A DNA stretch of 64,000 nucleotides from Oceanospirillum sp048268485 (GTDB taxonomy: Bacteria > Pseudomonadota > Gammaproteobacteria > Pseudomonadales > Halomonadaceae): NCBI GenBank assembly GCA_048268485.1, contig JBLWVL010000005.1:1-64000 (forward strand), read 5' to 3'. Below are positions 51,702 to 60,625 of the stretch, one piece after another. The translations under genes and the position numbers were made by a program. Each line of letters begins with the position of its first letter. Position 1 is the stretch's first letter. The notes below the pieces were generated by a model. The model searched no databases and was not told where the DNA came from. It worked only from the letters and a program-made list of their open reading frames with translations.

Positions 51702-51738
51702 CAAACCCCTGGTTCCCTGAGCTGGGGGTTTGTTGTTT
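51702..51738 (+). terminator. Terminator after the DHH gene
   Basis: CAAACCCC (51702-51709) pairs with GGGGTTTG (51725-51732), followed by TTGTTT. Confidence 0.7.
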
Positions 51739-51826
51739 CCAGCAATCAATAATACTAATTATTGCACCATGCCTGTTTCCTGAATCTCTTTTTTTGATGT
51801 TCTTTGTTTGATGCGGAGCCTTTTCT

Positions 51827-52138
51827 ATGCTGACAAAAGCTAAAGTTACGATCTTTTACTGTACACAATGCAACTGGATGTTGCGGGCGGCCTGGATCGC
51901 TCAAGAGATTCTGCATACGTTTAGTGATGATTTGGCTGAAGTGGCATTAGCACCATCAACGGGTGGTCGATACGAGATCTGGCTGGATGATATTCTGCTT
52001 TGGGAGCGCAAAGCTGATGCCGGTTTCCCTGAAGCAAAAGAGATTAAGCAGCGTATCCGGGATGCAATTGATCCGGAGCGCTCCCTGGGGCATTCCGATA
52101 CCCCTGTCGCTTCCCGGGTGGATAAAGAGCGGCGCTAG
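51827..52138 (+). CDS. SelT/SelW/SelH (Rdx) family protein, cysteine form
   Basis: The 103-residue thioredoxin-fold protein has its redox motif near the N-terminus (TIFYCTQCNWMLRAAW). It is the cysteine version of the CxxU motif of animal selenoproteins. The middle reads PSTGGRYEIWLDDILLWERK. A redox role is known only generally. The stop is two bases before the stop of the convergent HugZ-family gene, with no terminator between. Confidence 0.85.
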   Translation: MLTKAKVTIFYCTQCNWMLRAAWIAQEILHTFSDDLAEVALAPSTGGRYEIWLDDILLWERKADAGFPEAKEIKQRIRDAIDPERSLGHSDTPVASRVDKERR

Positions 52139-52140
52139 AC

Positions 52141-52653
52141 TTACCGCTTTAGGTGCTCTATCTGATTGAGGCCTTCTCCGGAAAGTGCATAAGCCTGACC
52201 AAAGCCTCGAACATAGCTGGCGCGCTTTGGGATAAGTTTCAGGAGTTGAAAATCTTTCAAACCTTTCAGGAGATCAATAATTTCCCCAAAGCGCTCTTGC
52301 ATCTGATTCAGTCTGTCGGCAAATTCAGCCGCGTCTCTGGGGATCACCTCAGCATAACCGATACAGGTGAAACGCTGACGGGCAAAAAGCTGGCGGGTGT
52401 TTTGCTCATCGTCAATCAGCATCCAGGAAACTTTGTTGTTGTTCAGCAGATGTTGTGTGTGGGGGGCCAGTTCGCTAACGAAGATGTAGTGGTTCCCGGA
52501 TTCATCTTCGATAAATGGGGCGTAGCTGGCTTCTGGCCATTGCTCGTCATTGATTGTAGCCAGGATAAGTGTTTTACAACTTTGGCGGAATTCGTGCTGC
52601 TCAGCCTGGATATCACTCAAAGTGAAGGTGCTTTTAGGGGCTGAAGTGGTCAT
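52141..52653 (-). CDS. HugZ/HutZ-like FMN-binding split-barrel protein
   Basis: The 170-residue protein belongs to the pyridoxamine-5'-phosphate-oxidase-like fold. Segments LILATINDEQWPEASYAPFI, HYIFVSELAPHTQHLLNN and LIPKRASYVRGFGQAY are typical of the HugZ haem-utilisation group. The longer C-terminal part with the haem-binding histidine loop of HugZ appears short here. A role in haem degradation is inferred from the family. No haem receptor is adjacent. Confidence 0.78.
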   Translation of the reverse strand: MTTSAPKSTFTLSDIQAEQHEFRQSCKTLILATINDEQWPEASYAPFIEDESGNHYIFVSELAPHTQHLLNNNKVSWMLIDDEQNTRQLFARQRFTCIGYAEVIPRDAAEFADRLNQMQERFGEIIDLLKGLKDFQLLKLIPKRASYVRGFGQAYALSGEGLNQIEHLKR

Positions 52654-52822
52654 CAGGGTCTCCGTTGCTATTAAAGAGGCGCTTTTTGCTAAAAGTGAAC
52701 AGGCAAGCCATTAACACCTCTGTAAATAAGGTAAAGAACTATAGCACCTGACTGAATGCACCCCAATATTACCTTTTGTTAGCGCCGGGCTCTTTGGCGT
52801 ACTTTATTCTCAGGAGTTTTAT

Positions 52823-53749
52823 ATGAGCAACAGCCAACAGCTGCAGGATAAACGTGCTTATATTTTCGCTTTAACAGCTGTTCTGATGTGGTCGACTGTC
52901 GCTATCGCTTTCAAGCTGGGACTGCGGGATTTGGCGCCTGTGCAGTTACTGCTATGGGCTGCTGTTTTTTCTATTATTACCTTATTGCTGACGGTGACGA
53001 TACAGAAAAAGTGGCACCATATCAGGGAGCTTACGCTTACTCAGTGGTGGGCATCCTTTTTGTATGGCGCTTTAAATCCTGCGCTTTACTATGTGGTGCT
53101 TTTTGCCGCCTATGACTTGTTGCCGGCACAGGAAGCTCAGTCACTGAACTACTCATGGGCGCTGACTTTGGCGTTTCTTTCGGTGCCTTTTTTAGGACAA
53201 AAAGTCAGACTGCAGGATATGCTCGCGGGGCTGGTCTGTTACGGTGGGGTGCTGGTTATTGCAACCCGGGGAGATGTTCTGGGGTTGGAGTTCAGTAACC
53301 TGCCAGGTGTCGGTTTGGCGCTGTTCAGCACGCTGATTTGGGCTGGGTACTGGATTCTGAATACAAAAGATCAGAGGGAGCCTGTGGTAGGTTTAATGCT
53401 GAACTTTGTTATGGCACTACCTATTTTGTTATTCATTAATAGTTATCAGGGGCTGTTGGTATTGCCGGGCTATCAGGGCCTTGCAGCAGCGGCGTATATC
53501 GGTATTTTTGAGATGGGTCTGGCGTTTGTCTGCTGGTTAACGGCGATGCGATTGATATCGCAAACGGCCAAAATCAGTAACCTGATTTTTTTAGCGCCTT
53601 TTATCTCGTTGGTCCTGATTTATTTCCTGTTGAGAGAAACGATCTATCTGTCAACCCTGATCGGTCTTGGTTTTATTATTAGTGGTTTACTGATCCAACA
53701 GCATAAAACGGCCGCACAAAAAGCGGCACTCAAGGCATTAGGTTCGTAA
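52823..53749 (+). CDS. EamA-family (DMT) transporter
   Basis: The 308-residue protein has ten helices in two EamA repeats (FALTAVLMWSTVAIAFKLG; GLALFSTLIWAGYWILN). Family members are metabolite or drug exporters. A good ribosome site (CAGGAG) precedes ATG 52823. It is followed closely by a DUF1653 gene. Confidence 0.88.
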   Translation: MSNSQQLQDKRAYIFALTAVLMWSTVAIAFKLGLRDLAPVQLLLWAAVFSIITLLLTVTIQKKWHHIRELTLTQWWASFLYGALNPALYYVVLFAAYDLLPAQEAQSLNYSWALTLAFLSVPFLGQKVRLQDMLAGLVCYGGVLVIATRGDVLGLEFSNLPGVGLALFSTLIWAGYWILNTKDQREPVVGLMLNFVMALPILLFINSYQGLLVLPGYQGLAAAAYIGIFEMGLAFVCWLTAMRLISQTAKISNLIFLAPFISLVLIYFLLRETIYLSTLIGLGFIISGLLIQQHKTAAQKAALKALGS

Positions 53750-53786
53750 CGAAATGGATAATACTGGAGAGTTAGGTGGAGTCGAA

Positions 53787-54041
53787 ATGGTAATTCAGAG
53801 TGGCATCTATCAGCACTATAAAGGCTCGAAGTATCTGGTGATAGGCGAAGTGACGCATAGTGAAACAGAAGAAATACTGGTGCTTTATCGTGCACTTTAT
53901 GGTGAACGCGGGCTGTGGGTTAGGCCCGCGAGCATGTTCAGTGAGCTGGTTGATGTTGCCGGCGAGACAAAACCCCGCTTCGAACTGATTGAAGCCAGGG
54001 ATAACCTGATGACAGAGGTTGATGCGCCGGAGCAGGTTTAG
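53787..54041 (+). CDS. DUF1653-family small protein
   Basis: The 84-residue protein (MVIQSGIYQHYKGSKYLVIG) shows the DUF1653 pattern: G-Y-HYKG-Y-V, HSETEEILVLYRALYGERGL, WVRPASMFSELV. The start is ATG 53787, preceded by GGTGGAG; an earlier in-frame ATG at 53754 has no site. The domain function is unknown. Confidence 0.85.
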   Translation: MVIQSGIYQHYKGSKYLVIGEVTHSETEEILVLYRALYGERGLWVRPASMFSELVDVAGETKPRFELIEARDNLMTEVDAPEQV

Positions 54042-54075
54042 AGGTGCGCGACAGAAACGGCCTGAAATAAGTTAT

Positions 54076-54789
54076 TTACCTGGCCTGCTTCAGCAGAGCC
54101 TCCAGCGTTGGCCAGATGTTATCCAACAACTGACGCTGAGCTTCTGCTTTGGGATGAACTCCATCACTTTGCATAAGATCAGGGTAAATGGCGATTTTCT
54201 CCAGAATAAAGGGGACGACAGGGATCTCTTTCTGTTCCGCCAGCTGAGGATATGTTGCTGCAAAAGCCGCAGTATAGCGTCGACCATAGTTTGGTGGTAA
54301 CTGAATGCCCAGCAGTAATGGTTGTGCACTAGCCTGATGACTCATATCGATCATACGGCTGAGGTTATTTTGCATCAGGTGCAGGGGAAGCCCTCTTAAG
54401 CCGTCATTACCGCCCAATTCAAGCAGAACCAGATTGGGTTGGTGTTGTCGGAGTAATTCCGGCAGACGTGTCAGTCCACCCTGAGTTGTTTCGCCGCTGA
54501 TGCTGGCATTGATAACCCGGTAAGGGTAGTTCTGAGCTTGCAGGCGTTTTTCCAGCAGGCTGACCCAGCCTTCACCCTGGCGCAATCCATAACCAGCGCT
54601 GATACTGTCACCCAGCACGAGGATTGTCCCATAGGGCTCTTTCGGGGTGCTATCAGCAGCTGAAGCCAGATTAGAAAAAAGTAGCGCAAGAACTGAAAGC
54701 AAACTGATCAGCAGCAGATGCGTAGAACGATTAGCAGACCGCTGCCAGACGGCTGCCCAATAAACAGTGAAAGGATGTTGAATCGACAT
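54076..54789 (-). CDS. tesA: SGNH-family esterase/lysophospholipase (TesA-like)
   Basis: The 237-residue exported hydrolase has a signal peptide (residues about 20-45, to LASAADS) and four SGNH blocks: GDSISAGYG (catalytic Ser), the block I-II glycine, GGNDGLRG (Asn), and a C-terminal DGVHPKAEAQ (Asp, His). The start at 54789 has AGCAGGAG upstream. The gene is divergent from an ABC ATPase gene, the tesA-ybbA-ybbP order of E. coli and Pseudomonas. Confidence 0.88.
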   Translation of the reverse strand: MSIQHPFTVYWAAVWQRSANRSTHLLLISLLSVLALLFSNLASAADSTPKEPYGTILVLGDSISAGYGLRQGEGWVSLLEKRLQAQNYPYRVINASISGETTQGGLTRLPELLRQHQPNLVLLELGGNDGLRGLPLHLMQNNLSRMIDMSHQASAQPLLLGIQLPPNYGRRYTAAFAATYPQLAEQKEIPVVPFILEKIAIYPDLMQSDGVHPKAEAQRQLLDNIWPTLEALLKQAR

Positions 54790-55528
54790 GAATGCTCCTG
54801 CTTCCGAACGTCGTGAGAAAAATGCTAACACAGAGATGAGATCCGTTATACGCACCGAACAGCTTGCCAGGACTGTCACGGATGCTGACGGTCAGGCACT
54901 GCATATTCTGCAGGGAATTGACTGTCAGATCTATGCTGGTGAGAGTGTGGCTATTCTGGGAAGTTCCGGTGCGGGTAAATCGACCCTACTGGGTTTATTG
55001 GCGGGACTCGATCAGTCCACAGATGGTGAAATCTGGCTTAACGGTCAACCGTTGAGTGGATTGAGTGAAGAGAGGCGGGCACAGATACGTCAGCAGGTGG
55101 GGTTTGTTTTTCAGTCCTTTCAGCTGCTTGAACATCTTACTGCTCTGGAAAATGTCATGTTGCCGCTGGAGCTGGCCGGAGAAAAAAATTATCAGGCTAT
55201 CGCTCAAAAATGGTTGGAACGTGTTGGGCTGGGGCAGCGTATCAAACATTATCCACGCCAGCTCTCCGGGGGAGAGCAGCAGCGGGTTGCTATCGCCCGG
55301 GCTTTTGCAGGGGACCCCTTGGTACTGTTTGCTGATGAGCCTACCGGAAATCTGGACAGTGTAACCGGCCAGTCCATTATCGACCTGCTGTTCACCCTGA
55401 ATAAAGAGAATCAGACAACACTGATTCTGGTTACCCATGATGCAAATCTGGCCCGGCACTGTCAGCGAAGATTAACGCTGCGCGATGGCTTATTACACGA
55501 AGAGCAAGCTGTTGCTGAGGAGGCGTGA
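54788..55528 (+). CDS. ybbA: ABC transporter ATPase, YbbA/LolD type
   Basis: The 246-residue ATPase has Walker A GSSGAGKSTLL, the Q-loop in VGFVFQSFQLL, the signature LSGGEQQRVAIARAF and Walker B VLFADEPTGNLDS. It couples with the FtsX-like permease that follows. The listed ATG is the reverse neighbour of the esterase ATG, so the divergent starts overlap by two bases. ATG 54836 (MRSVIRTEQLARTV) fits homologues as well but has a weaker site. The stop is one base before the permease start. Confidence 0.9.
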   Translation: MNAPASERREKNANTEMRSVIRTEQLARTVTDADGQALHILQGIDCQIYAGESVAILGSSGAGKSTLLGLLAGLDQSTDGEIWLNGQPLSGLSEERRAQIRQQVGFVFQSFQLLEHLTALENVMLPLELAGEKNYQAIAQKWLERVGLGQRIKHYPRQLSGGEQQRVAIARAFAGDPLVLFADEPTGNLDSVTGQSIIDLLFTLNKENQTTLILVTHDANLARHCQRRLTLRDGLLHEEQAVAEEA

Positions 55529-55529
55529 G

Positions 55530-58094
55530 ATGACTCAGGGAGCAGTATTTAAAGGAACAAAAGGTAAGGTTGCTCGATGGCCGATGGCTTTTAAACTATT
55601 GGCAAGGGAGTGGCGTTCTGGTGATCTGAATCTTTTGTTCGCTGCGCTGGTATTGGCTGTAATGACTGTAGCACTCACCGGCTTTATTGCAGACCGCCTG
55701 CAACGGGGTATGGAGCAGCAGGCGGGCCAGTTAATGGGAGGCGATCTGGTATTACGCACTCCTCGTGAGATTGATGAGGGGTGGTTGCAGGAAGCTCGTG
55801 ACCGGGGGCTTCAGGCGGTACCGACACTGGAGTTTGCCAGTATGGTAGCCGGTGATAATGGTTTCCAGCTGTCTGCAGTAAAAGCTGTAGGGGGAGGCTA
55901 CCCATTAAAAGGTGGTTTGGAGCTGGAAAAAGATTTTAGGACACAACCTCAGGATGTGTCAGCAGATTATGTGGACAGCGATGGCAAGTTACCGGCTTCC
56001 GGTGAAGTTTGGGTCGATCGTCGGTTGCTGACGGCGCTGAATGCCACTATTGGGGGGGAAGTTGAAATTGGTCAGAAACTGTTCACCATTACTCGGATTA
56101 TTCATAAAGAGCCAGATCGTAGCGGCGGATTTATGAGTCTGAATCCCCGCTCATTGATTAACTTTTCTGATGTGGCTGAAACGGGGGTTGTGCAACCGGG
56201 CAGTCGTGTACGTTTTCGCTATATGTTTGCTGGTGACTTGCAGCGTGTTGATTCATTCAAAGACTGGCTTGAACCTCAGTTGAAACCCTCCCACCGTTTG
56301 TTAGATATTCGGGAAGACCGGCCTTCCGTTGGTTCGGCTTTGGATCGGGCGCAGCGTTATCTGCAGCTGGCGAGTATCGGAGCGGTGATTTTGTCGGGTG
56401 TGGCTGTTGCGATGGCGGCAGGTCGTTTTGCCCGTCGCCGCCAGGATACTGTGGCCGTGATGGCGAGTTTTGGCTTTGCCGCTCCGGTTATGGGCGGTAT
56501 CTATCTTAGGTTGTTACTGATCTTAGGTGTTATAGCGGCTTTATGTGGTGCAATGCTCGGTTATCTGTTGCAATTAGCAGGTTTATCTTTGGTTGCCGAT
56601 GTGCTGCCGGTTTATCTGCCACCAGCAGGCTGGCAGCCATGGGGGCTGTCCATTGGTACCGGTATATTGCTGTTAATGGGGTTTGCTGGTGCTCCATTGC
56701 GCCAGTTGCGCGATGTTTCACCCTTAAGGGTATTTCGGCGCGACCTGGATCTGGCCTCACCATCTTCTGTGATGGTTTATGGTTTGGCGCTGTTCGCTCT
56801 GGTGGTGATGATTTATTGGTATAGCGCAGATGCTCGCCTGACACTATGGCTGACTTTAGGATTGGTGACGGTTATGGGGCTATCGGCAGTACTAACGTTA
56901 GGCTTATTTCGTTTGCTGAAACTGATTGGTCCTAAGTTGCCGATGCGTCCCCGTCTGGCGGTGCGCAGCCTCTATAGTCATAAGCAAACGGCATTGCCCC
57001 AGGTGATGGCCTTTGGCCTGGTGCTGATGGTTGTTGCACTGGTCGCTTTGATCCGGAATGATCTTTTAGCCAGCTGGCAGCAGCAACTGCCGCAAACGGC
57101 ACCAAACTATTTTGCCATCAATATTCAGCCCCATGAAAGAGATGACTTTATTGCCCGACTGGATCAGGCTGAGGTAAAACGCTCACCGCTGTACCCGATT
57201 GTTCGCGGGCGGCTATCTGAAATTAATGCTTTGCCTGCCCGTGAAGCTGTCCCTGCTAATGCGAAAGAAGATAATGCGTTGCATCGGGAGTTAAATCTGA
57301 CCTGGGGATCTGATTTGCCGGATGGTAATCAGGTGATTGCCGGTCGCTGGTGGGGGGAGGATTATCAGGCCCGGCCGGATAAGATGATTCCTCTTTCACT
57401 GGAGTCCGGTATGGCGGAGCGCCTGAGCCTTGAAATGGGTGACACTCTGAGTTTTGATCTGGCGGGGCAGGTGATTACGGGCGAAGTAGCGAATATTCGT
57501 CAGGTAAATTGGGATAACTTTCAGCCTAATTTTTATGTAATTGCCCCCCCCGGTGTGTTGGAAAACATGCCCCAGACATTACTGGCCAGCTTTTTTCTCT
57601 CGGATGAACAGCGACGTATTGTACCTGACCTGGTCAAGGTATTTCCGGCAGTATCTTTGTTGGATATCAGTCAGATTCTGGAGCAGGTGCGTCAGATTCT
57701 GGTTCAGGTTACATTAGCTATTGAAGTCATGCTTGGGTTCACTTTACTTAGTGGATTAGTACTGCTTCTGGCAGCGGTAAAAAATAGCCTGGATGAGCGC
57801 CTGCGTGAAGGGGCGCTTTACCGGACTCTGGGGGCTTCCGCTACCATGATTCGAAGTATTCAGCGTTATGAGTTTGTATTACTGGGGACTGTTGCCGGTT
57901 TGCTGGCGCTGATGGGATCTGAGTTGACGGCGTATCTGCTGTATCTGAACCTGTTTGACTTGGACTATAGTCTAAGCTTTACTCATTGGCTGGTTTTGCC
58001 ATTATCTGGTGCGGTCATTATTACCTTGGCAGGTCTTTGGGGGACACGATTTGTCGTCAGACAGCCGCCACTTCAGGTCTTACGCGCCGGATAG
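55530..58094 (+). CDS. ybbP: FtsX-like ABC permease, YbbP type
   Basis: The protein of about 854 residues is a large MacB/FtsX-type permease with an N-terminal helix (LLFAALVLAVMTVALTGFI), a large periplasmic domain, and two blocks of helices. The start is ATG 55530, right after GAGGAGG inside the end of ybbA; an upstream frame from 55485 overlaps ybbA. With ybbA and the SGNH esterase it forms a group implicated in lipid or lipoprotein handling by inference. Confidence 0.9.
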   Translation: MTQGAVFKGTKGKVARWPMAFKLLAREWRSGDLNLLFAALVLAVMTVALTGFIADRLQRGMEQQAGQLMGGDLVLRTPREIDEGWLQEARDRGLQAVPTLEFASMVAGDNGFQLSAVKAVGGGYPLKGGLELEKDFRTQPQDVSADYVDSDGKLPASGEVWVDRRLLTALNATIGGEVEIGQKLFTITRIIHKEPDRSGGFMSLNPRSLINFSDVAETGVVQPGSRVRFRYMFAGDLQRVDSFKDWLEPQLKPSHRLLDIREDRPSVGSALDRAQRYLQLASIGAVILSGVAVAMAAGRFARRRQDTVAVMASFGFAAPVMGGIYLRLLLILGVIAALCGAMLGYLLQLAGLSLVADVLPVYLPPAGWQPWGLSIGTGILLLMGFAGAPLRQLRDVSPLRVFRRDLDLASPSSVMVYGLALFALVVMIYWYSADARLTLWLTLGLVTVMGLSAVLTLGLFRLLKLIGPKLPMRPRLAVRSLYSHKQTALPQVMAFGLVLMVVALVALIRNDLLASWQQQLPQTAPNYFAINIQPHERDDFIARLDQAEVKRSPLYPIVRGRLSEINALPAREAVPANAKEDNALHRELNLTWGSDLPDGNQVIAGRWWGEDYQARPDKMIPLSLESGMAERLSLEMGDTLSFDLAGQVITGEVANIRQVNWDNFQPNFYVIAPPGVLENMPQTLLASFFLSDEQRRIVPDLVKVFPAVSLLDISQILEQVRQILVQVTLAIEVMLGFTLLSGLVLLLAAVKNSLDERLREGALYRTLGASATMIRSIQRYEFVLLGTVAGLLALMGSELTAYLLYLNLFDLDYSLSFTHWLVLPLSGAVIITLAGLWGTRFVVRQPPLQVLRAG

Positions 58095-58095
58095 C

Positions 58096-58129
58096 AGACT
58101 TTTATGCCTGTTAGGCTGGAGTCTTTTTT
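58096..58129 (+). terminator. Terminator after ybbP
   Basis: AGACT (58096-58100) pairs with AGTCT (58120-58124), with an inner GCCT/AGGC stem and a run of six T. Confidence 0.6.
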
Positions 58130-58185
58130 GCATATCCTGCATTGAGTGTTGAGTCAGATAAAAAATACAAGGATACCCATAGGTC

Positions 58186-59676
58186 ATGAGCGCAGAGGCA
58201 CGTCCCCATTCATCGGAAATTGCGTTACAAGCCATCCCTTCATCTGCAGAGAGTGAGGTGCCGGATACGCAGGCCTCCCAGCCGGCGACTGACCCGGATG
58301 AAGCATTTGATAATACGGAACTGGACGACCGCCGGTTTCCGTCCAGTGGAGAAGGCTTCCCAGAGTCTGTGGCGGGGCTTCCATTTAGAGTGCACCCTCG
58401 CCGGGAGGAGCTTTATAACGAGCTGCACGCCCGGCCATTCCCTGTTGTACAAACACCCGCAAGAGTCTCCCGGTTAGCTGTGCTTGTTCCGGAAGAGGAT
58501 CGGCAGCGGGAATTCTCCCACCTGCAGAACCTCTGTCAGCGCTATGGTGTGAATATGCCCGCAGAAAACTGTAGCTTTTATCAGGCTGATTTTGGCAGTT
58601 TTCAGTTCCGTTGCGGCCGCCATATGGAGTTTGTTACCTATACTTTTATCCGCCCGGACAGTGGAGATCAACCCTTTACTTCTACCGCGCTGGAGCTGAT
58701 TCCTCAGGATTGGTTGCGTAATTTACCAGGTGAAGTGGTGGCTGCTTTTCATATAGAGATGTTAGACACCGGTCAGTCAGCATTGAATCGGGAACAATTA
58801 AAGACCTGTTTTGAAGGCCAGCGCCTGGTCAGCGGCAGCCTGATGGATGGTGATGCTACTGTTTGGAGTGCCTTCCGCCTGCATGGCGATGGTTTTGGCC
58901 GTTTTCTGATTCACAACCACAGGCTGAATAATAACCAGGCGGGTCGACTGTTACAGCGGCTGGTTGAGATGGAGACTTATCGCCTGATGGCTCTTCTGGC
59001 TCTGCCTGAAGCTCGTCGTTTAGGCCCGTCCCTGCAGGAGGTTGACCGGAAACTAGCGGCTATTATCGCCAGTGCTGCAGATATGAAGGATCATGCTGAC
59101 GAGCGTAAAATGTTAACAGACCTGTCCCAGTTAGCGGCTCAGGTGGAGCGTTGGCGTACGAATACCAACTATCGCTTTTCAGCCATGCGGGCTTATTACT
59201 CCCTTGTGATGAAGCGTATGGACGAGTTGCGCGAACAGCAGGTGGAAAACTACTTCACCATTGGCTCTTTTCTTGAGCGCCGTCTGACGCCGGCTTTTAA
59301 TACCTGTGAATCGATCAGCGAGCGGCTGGAAGATCTTGCGCGTCGTATTGAACGGGCTGGTGACCTGCTGCAGACCCGGGTGGATCTGACCATTGAAGCG
59401 CAAAACCAGAGCCTGCTCTCATCAATGGACCGTCGGGGCAAGCTACAGATGCGTCTGCAGGAAACGGTAGAAGGCCTGTCTATTGCCGCGATCAGTTATT
59501 ATATGGTGAGCCTGATGAAGATTCTTGTGGGGGCCGCCTACAGCGCCGGGTTGCCCGTTAATAAAGATCTGATTACCGGGTTGTCTGTGCCTGTTGTGGT
59601 TGGGCTTGTCTGGTGGCTGACCCACCGGGTAAAGAAAGCGATTATGAAGGCGAATGATTCTGAGCCGGATATCTGA
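58186..59676 (+). CDS. DUF3422-family membrane protein
   Basis: The 496-residue protein has an acidic N-terminus and a soluble middle (FRVHPRREELYNELHARPFP is characteristic). Long helices follow (about residues 280-420), ending in a hairpin of two membrane segments (AISYYMVSLMKILVGAAYSA, GLSVPVVVGLVWWL). This family is common in proteobacteria and its function is unknown. It resembles a two-helix membrane anchor on a coiled-coil rod. Confidence 0.8.
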   Translation: MSAEARPHSSEIALQAIPSSAESEVPDTQASQPATDPDEAFDNTELDDRRFPSSGEGFPESVAGLPFRVHPRREELYNELHARPFPVVQTPARVSRLAVLVPEEDRQREFSHLQNLCQRYGVNMPAENCSFYQADFGSFQFRCGRHMEFVTYTFIRPDSGDQPFTSTALELIPQDWLRNLPGEVVAAFHIEMLDTGQSALNREQLKTCFEGQRLVSGSLMDGDATVWSAFRLHGDGFGRFLIHNHRLNNNQAGRLLQRLVEMETYRLMALLALPEARRLGPSLQEVDRKLAAIIASAADMKDHADERKMLTDLSQLAAQVERWRTNTNYRFSAMRAYYSLVMKRMDELREQQVENYFTIGSFLERRLTPAFNTCESISERLEDLARRIERAGDLLQTRVDLTIEAQNQSLLSSMDRRGKLQMRLQETVEGLSIAAISYYMVSLMKILVGAAYSAGLPVNKDLITGLSVPVVVGLVWWLTHRVKKAIMKANDSEPDI

Positions 59677-59829
59677 TCCGGTAACATCTTTTTATTATCA
59701 AAACCAAGTACTCACTAGGGATTGATTTTTAACTTGTTAGCATTAAAGTGAGGCCAGCTAATGCTGGCTGCTCACACCGGCAGCTGTTCTTTTAAGCCTT
59801 GTCCGTTTTATCTTAAACAGGATCTTTTT

Positions 59830-60147
59830 ATGTCCGTACAAACTGTGATTGAAAGTAAGCTGACAGAGCTGTTGTCACCTCTGGTTATCTTTGTAGAAAA
59901 TGAAAGCCATAAACACAGTCGTGGTGATAATTCGCATTTTAAGCTGACACTGGTGTCTGAGGTATTCTCTGGTTTGCGCCCGGTACAGCGCCACCAGAAA
60001 GTATATGGTATTTTGAATGCAGAGCTGGAAGCAGGTGTTCATGCTCTGGCGATCCATGCTTACACGCCGGAAGAGTGGCAAAGCCGTGGCGAAGATGTGC
60101 CCGCTTCTCCGAATTGTCTGGGCGGCAGTAAGCACGATAAGCCGTAG
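59830..60147 (+). CDS. bolA: BolA-family protein
   Basis: The 105-residue BolA domain protein has HKHSRGDNSHFKLTLVSEVF and VHALAIHAYTPEEWQ with the conserved histidines. BolA cooperates with monothiol glutaredoxins in Fe-S trafficking and affects cell shape. The start is ATG 59830 after CAGGATC. The convergent slyX gene ends two bases away. Confidence 0.92.
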   Translation: MSVQTVIESKLTELLSPLVIFVENESHKHSRGDNSHFKLTLVSEVFSGLRPVQRHQKVYGILNAELEAGVHALAIHAYTPEEWQSRGEDVPASPNCLGGSKHDKP

Positions 60148-60149
60148 GC

Positions 60150-60368
60150 TTAATAATGGGGAGGTAACTCTCTTGCCGGATCGAAGTTTTCAATTCCGGC
60201 ACTGTCCTGATCCCCTTTTTCTTTCAGCTCTTTATAGACCTGCCGGATCGACTCTTCCAGTAGTTGAATCCTCTTATCCTGATCGGTGATTACTTTATTC
60301 AGTGCTTCTATGGTATCGTCCTGAAAGGCGAGCTTAATTTCCAGTTCGTCGATTCTGTCTTCTGGCAT
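60150..60368 (-). CDS. slyX: SlyX-family protein
   Basis: The 72-residue coiled-coil protein (RIDELEIKLAFQDDTIEALN, then DQDKRIQLLEESIRQVYKEL) with tail RELPPHY is characteristic of SlyX. The function is unclear. It ends tail to tail with bolA. Confidence 0.93.
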   Translation of the reverse strand: MPEDRIDELEIKLAFQDDTIEALNKVITDQDKRIQLLEESIRQVYKELKEKGDQDSAGIENFDPARELPPHY

Positions 60369-60398
60369 GTTTTGATTCCTGACAAGGGTTGGGATTCA

Positions 60399-60413
60399 GG
60401 CACTTCAAGTGCC
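60399..60413. promoter_or_regulatory. Palindrome in the slyX / cold-shock intergenic region
   Basis: GGCACTT-C-AAGTGCC is a perfect 15-base inverted repeat. It lies near the -35 position of a plus-strand TATAAT box at 60426-60431, so it may be an operator. Confidence 0.4.
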
Positions 60414-60425
60414 GGGGATGCTCTG

Positions 60426-60516
60426 TATAATAGAGCCTTGCATAGTAGCGACAAGATGAAGTCTTCTATAACCAGCCTTCTATACCACAGCTCAGCTGGT
60501 TTTTACTTCATTTTAT
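60426..60516 (+). ncRNA. Candidate small RNA or transcription attenuator
   Basis: A perfect TATAAT box (60426-60431) is followed by two nested inverted repeats. The outer is ATGAAGT (60456-60462) with ACTTCAT (60505-60511). The inner is AACCAGC (60470-60476) with GCTGGTT (60495-60501). TTTTATTG comes next. A transcript of about 75-80 bases would end there, about 110 bases before the cold-shock gene ATG. CTTCTATA occurs twice (60463-60470, 60477-60484). No -35 is obvious. It could be a free small RNA, or a leader hairpin controlling the downstream gene. No conservation data. Confidence 0.35.
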
Positions 60517-60625
60517 TGCTTTGAAGAACCATGGGAAAGCACTCGTTAAAGGCTGGTTGGAGTGTTAGTTCTTTGTTTTTTAAGTGAATTATTAATAATA
60601 ACTAATTGTTTATGAGAGAGTAAGT

